From contig JAADDV010000083.1 of assembly GCA_013153795.1 (NCBI GenBank), positions 1-20,568 on the forward strand: DNA of 20,568 nt, read 5' to 3'. Positions 14,903 to 20,568 of this stretch are shown piece after piece. Source of the stretch: Aquificota bacterium. GTDB lineage: Bacteria; Aquificota; Aquificia; Aquificales; Hydrogenothermaceae. Each line of letters begins with the position of its first letter. The stretch's first letter is position 1. The notes beneath the pieces were generated by a model. It did not search any database, was not told where the DNA came from, and saw only the letters and a program-made list of their open reading frames with translations. A program made the translations under genes and the position numbers.

Positions 14903-15823
14903 TTATACTTCTAACATTTTTTGGACAGTAAGTTTTGCACTCTCTCCAAGGGCTGTGAGATTATAACCACCTTCTAGCATAAATAAAAACGGAACATTTG
15001 CAGACTTTAGTATATTTTCAACTATTTTTCCAATACCCTCTGTTGAAACATTAAGATATGTTAGAGGGTCTTCTCTATGAAGGTCATACCCGGCAGAAAC
15101 CATTATTATATCTGGCTCAAAGTTTTCAACAAGTTCTGGAAGTATTGTTGAATAAATTTTTTCATACTCTTCATCTCCTGTTCCTGCAGGAAGAGGAACA
15201 TTGTATGTAAAGCCAAAGCCCTTTCCTATTCCTTTTTCTTCTGCTGAACCTGTCCCTGGATAAAATGGATACTGATGGGTTGAAAAATAAAATACAGTAT
15301 CATCATCGTAAAATGCTTTCTGGGTTCCGTTTCCGTGATGGGCATCAAAGTCTATAATAAAAACTTTTTCAAAGCCTTGTTTTTGGGCATATCTTGCAGC
15401 GATAGCAATATTATTAAAAATACAAAATCCCATAGCTTTTGCATACTCAGCATGATGTCCTGGAGGTCTTACATTTGCAAAAACCCTTTCTACAACACCT
15501 TCTTTTATTTTATCTACAGCTTCAAGTCCTGCACCTACTGCATAAGTAGCAGCTTCATATGTGAAAATAGAACATCTTGTATCTGGGTCTAGGTATGTCC
15601 CACCTGCAGAGCATAAATCCATTATTTCTTGTGGATAGTAAATGTCGTGCACTAAGGCAATTTCTTGAGCTGTAGCTTTTCTAGGTTTTATTTCTATAAG
15701 GTTTTTCTTTAAAGAAGACAAAAATGTATCAATAGACTTGACCCTTTCTGGTCTTTCAGGATGTCCTTCTCCTGTATCATGCTTAAGATAAATAGGGTCA
15801 TATATATATCCAACTTTTCTCAT
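14903..15823 (-). CDS. Histone-deacetylase-family amidohydrolase (AcuC/HDAC-like)
   Basis: A 306-residue zinc deacetylase-fold enzyme. It shows EGHPERPER at 19-27, the catalytic His pair H123-H124 in RPPGHHAE, zinc ligands D160 and H162 in IDFDAHHGNGT and D247 in SAGYD, and the active-site Tyr Y287 in LEGGYNL. Bacterial members remove acyl groups from acetyl-lysine of enzymes such as acetyl-CoA synthetase (AcuC) or from polyamines; this protein's substrate is not evident. No signal peptide is present. Its ATG overlaps the end of the NYN-domain gene by 4 bp, so the two are co-translated. Its stop lies 3 bp from the end of the convergent secreted-protein gene. Confidence 0.93.
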   Translation of the reverse strand: MRKVGYIYDPIYLKHDTGEGHPERPERVKSIDTFLSSLKKNLIEIKPRKATAQEIALVHDIYYPQEIMDLCSAGGTYLDPDTRCSIFTYEAATYAVGAGLEAVDKIKEGVVERVFANVRPPGHHAEYAKAMGFCIFNNIAIAARYAQKQGFEKVFIIDFDAHHGNGTQKAFYDDDTVFYFSTHQYPFYPGTGSAEEKGIGKGFGFTYNVPLPAGTGDEEYEKIYSTILPELVENFEPDIIMVSAGYDLHREDPLTYLNVSTEGIGKIVENILKSANVPFLFMLEGGYNLTALGESAKLTVQKMLEV

Positions 15824-16563
15824 TTTTTGACTCCTACTTTATTAATTTTATTATCAGTATTCTTTTTTCCATTTGTAGAAAAAAGATTTTTTATAGGTAA
15901 TTCTTCTAGAAGCTGTTTTAGTCTATCAATAAAAGATTCTGGTTCAACTGGTTTTTCAGGTTCTTTTGGAGGATGTAAAGGAGTAGTAAATTTATCTTTA
16001 TAATTGTCAAGAAGTATAAATTCGTCACAAACTTTTCTAAGTTTATAAGAACTTTCTCTTTTAAAAGAAGCATTCTCAACTCTTTTTCCAAGTTCTTGGA
16101 TTTCTTCTATTACAGGAATAAAATCACTATCACCACTAACAAGAATTGCTGTGTCATATGCATTTCTAAAAGCAAGACTTACCATATCTGTTGCTATAAG
16201 AATATCTATTCCTTTCTCTATATAGCCTTCAGGGGTCTTTTTTAAAGGCATAGTTTTGACTTTGATACCCATATTCTGAAGCTCATTTAAAAATCCCTGC
16301 TGTTTTTTCCACTGTTCTTTATATTCTTTTGGTAAATCTCCTGTGGGAACACCAGTATAAAAGTAAGCCCTTAAAAGCCATCTATCTTTTCTCAGAATTT
16401 CAATAAGTTTTTTATAATTTATTCTGATTTGGAGGAAATTTGATGCATGAAACATATTTCCACCATCTATAAATATAGCTACTTTTTCGTTAGGATATCT
16501 GTAAACTATTTTGGGTTTTGGTTTTTCATTATTTTTTTTTCTGTTTGTTATAAAACCTATCAT
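15820..16563 (-). CDS. NYN-domain (LabA/DUF88-type) putative RNase
   Basis: A 247-residue protein. The NYN domain covers about 27-190 with FIDGGNMF (D33, N36), GYIEKGIDILIATDMV (D120, D126) and LVSGDSDFIPVI (D145, D147), the acidic residues that bind a metal in this PIN-like nuclease fold. Family members are predicted or shown to cut RNA. Residues from about 195 form a Pro/Glu/Lys-rich, probably flexible tail, and a basic stretch precedes the domain. GAGGCGAT before the ATG is the ribosome site. It is followed, with a 4-bp overlap, by the HDAC-like gene, and sits just after tgt on the same strand, separated by 74 bp. Confidence 0.88.
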   Translation of the reverse strand: MIGFITNRKKNNEKPKPKIVYRYPNEKVAIFIDGGNMFHASNFLQIRINYKKLIEILRKDRWLLRAYFYTGVPTGDLPKEYKEQWKKQQGFLNELQNMGIKVKTMPLKKTPEGYIEKGIDILIATDMVSLAFRNAYDTAILVSGDSDFIPVIEEIQELGKRVENASFKRESSYKLRKVCDEFILLDNYKDKFTTPLHPPKEPEKPVEPESFIDRLKQLLEELPIKNLFSTNGKKNTDNKINKVGVKK

Positions 16564-16637
16564 ATCGCCTCAATCTTTGATTTATTTTACTATCTATATT
16601 ATTAATATAAATGTTTCCTAACAAATTATCTTAGTTT

Positions 16638-17768
16638 TTAAGATTTATATTTGCTATAAAACTCTTTTTTAAAAGACTGAAATCTATTTTCTTTTATAGC
16701 TTCTCTTATTTTTTCCATTAACCTGTTATAAAATCTAAGATTATGAATAGTTGCCAGTGTCATTCCTGTGATTTCTTCAGCATTAAACAGATGTCTTAAA
16801 TAGCCCCGTGAAAAATTTCTACATGTATAACAATCACATTCTGGGTCAACTGGGTCTTCTGAAAATTTATGTTTTGCAGCTTTTATATTTACTCTTCCAA
16901 ATGTTGTAAAAAGTGTTCCATTTCTAGCATTTCTTGTAGGCATAACACAGTCAAACATGTCGATACCTCTATCAACACTCTCAACGATATTTTCAGGAGT
17001 TCCTACTCCCATAAGGTATCTTGGTTTATCTTGGGGAAGTATCTCAACTACAACCTCAGTCATTGCATACATCTCCTCAGCAGGCTCTCCAACAGAAAGT
17101 CCACCAATAGAATAACCATCCATTTCCAGTTCAACAGTTTTCAAAGCGCTTTCCTTTCTTAAGTCCTCATAAACAGAGCCCTGAACAATACCAAATAATG
17201 CCTGCCAGTTATTCTTTTTAGTTTCTTTAGAACGTTTAAGCCATCTTATTGTTTTTTCTACTGCATCTTTAGCTGTTGTGTGGCTAACAGGATAAGGAGG
17301 ACAAACATCAAGAGGCATCATAATATCACTGCCGATAATCTCCTGCACTTCTACAACAAGTTCAGGGGTAAAAAAGTGCCAAGAACCATCAAGATGAGAT
17401 TTAAACTTTACTCCTTCCTCTGTAAGAATTACTTCTGCTTTGTGTTTTCCTCCTTTGTTTTTCCCTTGTGCTAAGGAAAATACCTGAAAACCACCACTAT
17501 CAGTAAGGATAGGCTTTTCCCAGTTCATAAACTTATGAAGTCCTCCAAAATAACTGAGAACTTCTACTCCTGGTCTAAGGTAAAGATGATACGTGTTCCC
17601 AAGTATTATCTGTGGTTTTGTTTCTAAAAGCTGGTCTTTTGTAACAGCTTTAACTGTTCCCTGTGTTCCAACAGGCATAAAAACAGGGGTTTCAACAACC
17701 CCATGTTTTGTATAAAATTTCCCTAATCTGGCATTTCCATCTTTTTTTAAAAGCTCAAATCTAAACAG
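16638..17768 (-). CDS. tgt: Queuine/preQ1 tRNA-guanine transglycosylase Tgt, with an apparent CTG start
   Basis: A 376-residue enzyme that swaps G34 for preQ1 in GUN-anticodon tRNAs. D90 in TDSGGFQVF and nucleophile D273 in DMFDCVMPTRNARNG are present, as are the zinc ligands C311, C313, C316 (CDCYTC) and H342. The first in-frame ATG (17678) would drop 30 residues, yet the codons upstream encode FRFELLKKDGNARLGKFYT followed by HGVVETPVF, the standard Tgt N-terminus. Between the in-frame TAA at the hemE end and that ATG there is no ATG, GTG or TTG. The only candidate is CTG at 17766-17768, placed where other Tgts have Met and seven bases after a perfect TAAGGAGG. I therefore start there. hemE ends 12 bp upstream. 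Confidence 0.92.
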   Translation of the reverse strand: MFRFELLKKDGNARLGKFYTKHGVVETPVFMPVGTQGTVKAVTKDQLLETKPQIILGNTYHLYLRPGVEVLSYFGGLHKFMNWEKPILTDSGGFQVFSLAQGKNKGGKHKAEVILTEEGVKFKSHLDGSWHFFTPELVVEVQEIIGSDIMMPLDVCPPYPVSHTTAKDAVEKTIRWLKRSKETKKNNWQALFGIVQGSVYEDLRKESALKTVELEMDGYSIGGLSVGEPAEEMYAMTEVVVEILPQDKPRYLMGVGTPENIVESVDRGIDMFDCVMPTRNARNGTLFTTFGRVNIKAAKHKFSEDPVDPECDCYTCRNFSRGYLRHLFNAEEITGMTLATIHNLRFYNRLMEKIREAIKENRFQSFKKEFYSKYKS

Positions 17769-17780
17769 CCTGAAACCTCC

Positions 17781-18821
17781 TTACCTTATACTTTTTTCTT
17801 TTACAACATCAACAAGGAATTTTACTTTTTTTACCTCCATATCAGGCATAAGTCCATGTCCCAGGTTGAAGATATGCCCTGTATCACTTCCCCATTTTTT
17901 TAAAATAGAAACAGCTTTTTCCTCTATTACTTCTTCTGATGTATATAAAACAATAGGGTCAAGATTTCCCTGAGCTGCAGCTTTACCATTGAGTTTTTTC
18001 TTTACATCTGCTAAATCAATCATCCAGTCAACACTGTAAACATCAGCACCAGAAGTTATCATATCATCAAAAAAACCAGCTACTCCTTTTGTAAAATGGA
18101 TAACTGGCTGATAATCTCTTTTTATTCCTTTTATTATTTTCTTAATTGGCGGAAGAGCAAACTCTCTATAGTCATCAGGAGATAAGTATCCTCCCCAACT
18201 ATCAAAAATCTGAACAGCATCCGCTCCACTTTCTATCTGAAAATTTAGATACTCTATAAGCATATCTGCAAGTTTGTCTAAAAGCTCTTTAAAGGCATCA
18301 GGATAGTTATACATAAAAGCTTTTGCCTTTTTAAAATCCCTTGAGGTTCTTCCTTCTATCATGTAAGCTGCAAGGGTAAAAGGTGCTCCACAAAAGCCTA
18401 TAGTAGGAATTTCTCTGTTTAACGCCCTATTTACACCTTTTATAATCTCTCCTACATAGTAAACGTCTTCTTTTTTAAAAGGTTTTAGTTTTAGGATGTC
18501 ATCAGGTTTTTGTATAGGATTTAAGAAAACAGGACCTTCCCCTTCCCTAAACTCAAAGTTCATCCCTATACTTTCTAAAGGAGTAAGAATATCTGAAAAG
18601 ATGATAGAAGCATCAATACCAAGGAGTTTTCTTGGCAAAATTGTAGCTTCAACAGAAAGCTCAACATTTTTATAAAAAGTAACAAAATTTCCTGCTTTTT
18701 CTCTTAAAGCTCTATACTCAGGCATATACCTTCCAGCCTGTCTCATAAGCCAGATAGGAGTTCTTTCTATAGGCTCTCTTAAAGCTGCTCTTAAGAAAAG
18801 GTCATTTTTTAAATCTTTCAT
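17781..18821 (-). CDS. hemE: Uroporphyrinogen decarboxylase HemE
   Basis: A 346-residue TIM-barrel enzyme that removes four acetate carboxyls from uroporphyrinogen III to give coproporphyrinogen III. Signature 1, RTPIWLMRQAGRYMPEY (20-36), carries the substrate-binding arginines R27 and R31; signature 2 is GFCGAPFTLAAYMIEG. FSDILTP supplies the key Asp, and HFTKG and LGHG close the active site. The frame is open from an ATG at 18878, but that would add 19 atypical residues lying over the promoter. ATG at 18821 has GGAGAGAG three bases upstream and fits the family N-terminus. It is co-directional with tgt (12-bp gap) and divergent from hisH. Confidence 0.95.
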   Translation of the reverse strand: MKDLKNDLFLRAALREPIERTPIWLMRQAGRYMPEYRALREKAGNFVTFYKNVELSVEATILPRKLLGIDASIIFSDILTPLESIGMNFEFREGEGPVFLNPIQKPDDILKLKPFKKEDVYYVGEIIKGVNRALNREIPTIGFCGAPFTLAAYMIEGRTSRDFKKAKAFMYNYPDAFKELLDKLADMLIEYLNFQIESGADAVQIFDSWGGYLSPDDYREFALPPIKKIIKGIKRDYQPVIHFTKGVAGFFDDMITSGADVYSVDWMIDLADVKKKLNGKAAAQGNLDPIVLYTSEEVIEEKAVSILKKWGSDTGHIFNLGHGLMPDMEVKKVKFLVDVVKEKSIR

Positions 18822-18841
18822 AAACTCTCTCCAGCAAATTT

Positions 18842-18870
18842 TTGAAGCATTATAAATGATACAATATATA
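18842..18870. promoter_or_regulatory. Overlapping divergent promoters for hisH (+) and hemE (-)
   Basis: For hisH, TTGAAG (18842-18847) and TATATA (18865-18870) are 17 bp apart. For hemE, ATTATA at 18849-18854 reads TATAAT on the minus strand with only a weak -35 (TGGTTT at 18877-18872). The two polymerase footprints overlap, so the promoters may compete. Confidence 0.5.
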
Positions 18871-18896
18871 TAAACCATAATCCTAAGGGAGTTTTT

Positions 18897-19514
18897 ATGA
18901 TAACTGTTGTAGATTATGGCATGGGAAATCTCAGAAGTGTAGCAAAAGCTTTAGAAAAAGTAGGTCTTAATGTAAAGGTTTCTTCTGAAGCAAAAGACAT
19001 AAAAGATGCAAAAGGAATTGTTGTTCCTGGAGTAGGAGCTTTTGGAGATGCTATTCACAATCTTGATAGATTTGGTCTTTTAGATGAAGTCGTAAAAGCT
19101 ATTAAGGAAGGAAAGCCTTATCTAGGTATATGTCTTGGTCTTCAGATTCTGTTTGAGTATGGCTATGAGTTTGGAGAACATGAAGGTTTAGGTATTTTAA
19201 AAGGAAAGGTTATAAAATTTGAAAACAAAGAAGGATACAAAGTTCCCCATATGGGATGGAATCAGGTCTGGATTAAACAAAAAGAAGGTCTTTTTTCAGG
19301 GATAAAAGAAGGAGAGTATTTTTATTTTGTTCACTCTTTCTATGCTGTTCCTTCAGAAGAAAAAGATATTGCTTCTACAACAGATTATTCTGTTGAGTTT
19401 TGTTCTGCAGTTCAAAAAGGCAATGTCTGGGCTGTTCAGTTTCATCCAGAAAAGAGCCAGAAAGCAGGTCTTAAACTTTTAGAAAACTTTAAATTATTTG
19501 TAGAGAAGGCTTAA
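18897..19514 (+). CDS. hisH: Imidazole glycerol phosphate synthase glutaminase subunit HisH
   Basis: A 205-residue class I glutamine amidotransferase. VDYGMGNLRSV opens the protein, PGVGAFGDA forms the oxyanion region, nucleophile C79 lies in LGICLGLQ, and H183 and E185 in VQFHPEKS complete the triad. VPHMGWNQV is the HisH-specific motif that separates it from PdxT and GuaA. It supplies ammonia to HisF for IGP and AICAR synthesis in the histidine pathway. hisF is not in the window. AAGGGAG before the ATG is a strong ribosome site. The gene ends in TAATG, sharing one base with truB. Confidence 0.96.
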   Translation: MITVVDYGMGNLRSVAKALEKVGLNVKVSSEAKDIKDAKGIVVPGVGAFGDAIHNLDRFGLLDEVVKAIKEGKPYLGICLGLQILFEYGYEFGEHEGLGILKGKVIKFENKEGYKVPHMGWNQVWIKQKEGLFSGIKEGEYFYFVHSFYAVPSEEKDIASTTDYSVEFCSAVQKGNVWAVQFHPEKSQKAGLKLLENFKLFVEKA

Positions 19515-20380
19515 TGGACGGAATACTTCTTGTTGATAAACCTGAAAATATAACCTCAAACAAACTTGTCCAGAAAATAAAACACAAAATAGAAGAAAAA
19601 AAAGTAGGGCATACAGGAACACTTGATTATTTTGCCTCAGGTTTGATGGTTATAACTATAGGAAAAGCCACCCGACTTACTGAGTATTTCCAGGGTTTAG
19701 ACAAAGAATACATAACAACAGGAGAGCTTGGAAAAATTACTGATACATACGATAGAGAAGGAAGAGTCATAGAAGAAAAAGAATGTAATATATCTGAAAA
19801 AGAACTAAAACAGATAATCCTTTCTTTTATAAAAACATATCCCCAGATGCCTCCTCCTTACTCTTCAAAAAAAATAGGAGGAAAAAGGGCATATCAGCTT
19901 GCAAAAAAAGGCTTAGAAGTTCCCCTTAAACCAAAAGAAATAACTATATACGATATTCAGATATTAGATATATCGCTTCCTTTCTTCACTATAAAAGTTC
20001 ATTGTTCTTCTGGAACATACATAAGAAGCCTTGTTAAGGAAATAGGAGATAAAGCTGGTTGTGGAGCTTACACAAAAAGTTTAAGAAGAACAAAAGTAGG
20101 GAAGTTTTCTATTGAAGATGCTTTAAAGCTTGAAGAGATATTAAAAATGTCAAAAAAGGAGATAGAAGAAAAACTTATCCCTATAGAAAAAGCCCTTTAT
20201 TTTTTTCCAGAAATCATTTTAGATGAAGGATTTGACAAAAGATTTCTTGTAGGACAGAGATTTAAAGTTCCTTACAGTGCAAACAGTTTTGTGAAAGTTT
20301 TAAACAAAGAAGGAAGATTCCTAGGTATTGGAAAAATAAAAGAAGGACAGATTTTACAACCAGTAAAAGTTTTTAAATAA
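19514..20380 (+). CDS. truB: tRNA pseudouridine(55) synthase TruB
   Basis: A 288-residue protein that makes Psi55 in the T-loop of tRNAs. ILLVDKP at 4-10 and the catalytic D38 in VGHTGTLDYFASGL are clear, though this motif more often reads GTLDPLASG, so two neighbours of the Asp differ. KATRLTEYF, PPPYSSKKIGGKRAYQLAKKG, CSSGTYIRSL and RRTKVGKFSIEDAL follow in the family order. The C-terminal part, about 225-288, is a short PUA-like segment; the protein is a little shorter than B. subtilis or E. coli TruB. It overlaps hisH by one base and converges on the tRNA genes with 2 bp between. Confidence 0.95.
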   Translation: MDGILLVDKPENITSNKLVQKIKHKIEEKKVGHTGTLDYFASGLMVITIGKATRLTEYFQGLDKEYITTGELGKITDTYDREGRVIEEKECNISEKELKQIILSFIKTYPQMPPPYSSKKIGGKRAYQLAKKGLEVPLKPKEITIYDIQILDISLPFFTIKVHCSSGTYIRSLVKEIGDKAGCGAYTKSLRRTKVGKFSIEDALKLEEILKMSKKEIEEKLIPIEKALYFFPEIILDEGFDKRFLVGQRFKVPYSANSFVKVLNKEGRFLGIGKIKEGQILQPVKVFK

Positions 20381-20382
20381 AA

Positions 20383-20456
20383 TGGTCGGTGGAGGATTCG
20401 AACCTCCGACCTCCTGCGTGTCGGGCAGGCGCTCTAGCCAACTGAGCTAACCGACC
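20383..20456 (-). tRNA. tRNA-Val (anticodon GAC)
   Basis: The 74-nt cloverleaf folds cleanly: acceptor GGTCGGT/ACCGACC, D-stem GCTC/GAGC, anticodon stem CCTGC/GCAGG with loop CCGACAC, T-stem GGAGG/CCTCC with TTCGAAT and discriminator A. The anticodon GAC means Val. CCA is not encoded. Position 33 is C, not the usual U. Confidence 0.9.
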
Positions 20457-20477
20457 AAAGTGAATACAAATGAAAAA

Positions 20478-20552
<75 letters not shown>

Positions 20553-20568
20553 ATAAAAATTATTTTAT

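Noticed and set aside
16638..17678. tgt as a 5'-truncated or frameshifted gene
   Set aside because: The upstream codons in the same frame restore the full conserved N-terminus with no frameshift; only the start codon is unusual.
18822..18878. Longer HemE starting at 18878
   Set aside because: The extra 19 residues are unlike the family, the region holds the divergent promoters, and the downstream ATG has a strong ribosome site.

Overview
The window is AT-rich chromosomal DNA from a bacterium. It codes arginine mostly with AGA and isoleucine often with ATA, and its proteins are rich in Lys, Glu and Ile. This look, the gene set and the compact gene spacing suggest a low-GC thermophile, most likely Aquificota near Hydrogenothermaceae (Persephonella or Sulfurihydrogenibium-like). 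That placement is inference from style and content, not from a marker gene. I see no phage, integrase, complete IS element or CRISPR array.

Layout. 1-3964 (minus strand): a P-loop kinase, a SAM methyltransferase and an M28 metallopeptidase packed as one unit. A 104-bp inverted-repeat element follows, then a two-TM DUF3592-like protein abutting an N-methylhydantoinase B gene (hyuB) cut by the window edge. 4046-6708 (plus): a DapC-like aminotransferase and a long class II aldolase with its own extended -10 promoter and a terminator hairpin. 6752-7851 (plus): a Uma2-type PD-(D/E)XK protein with a small protein resembling a nucleotidyltransferase that has lost its active-site aspartates. 7848-10398 (minus): NlpC/P60 peptidase, hslV, bioH and bioC, with an extended -10 promoter. 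10399-10723: a repeat-containing divergent regulatory region. 10724-12617: hemD and purT, convergent and overlapping by 20 bp. 12618-13000: a long AT-rich spacer with a perfect FNR-type palindrome and a good sigma70-type promoter. 13001-14899 (plus): an orphan secreted Cys-rich protein of 632 aa. 14903-16563 (minus): a deacetylase-like enzyme overlapping a NYN-domain nuclease gene. 16638-18821 (minus): hemE and tgt. 18897-20380 (plus): hisH and truB. 20383-20552 (minus): tRNA-Val(GAC) and tRNA-Glu(UUC).

How the genes work together. Most are core metabolism: tetrapyrrole synthesis (hemD, hemE, plus tRNA-Glu, which feeds the C5 pathway if that is used), biotin precursor synthesis (bioC and bioH make and release the pimeloyl chain), purines (purT), histidine (hisH), probably lysine/DAP (dapC-like), tRNA modification (tgt, truB) and proteolysis (hslV).

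The items that most deserve a second look are: tgt, whose conserved N-terminus can only begin at a CTG codon behind a perfect Shine-Dalgarno; tRNA-Val with C in place of the near-universal U33; the orphan Cys-rich secreted protein with its long regulatory spacer; the Uma2 plus degenerate nucleotidyltransferase-like pair; and the TGTCCCGTTT inverted-repeat element.
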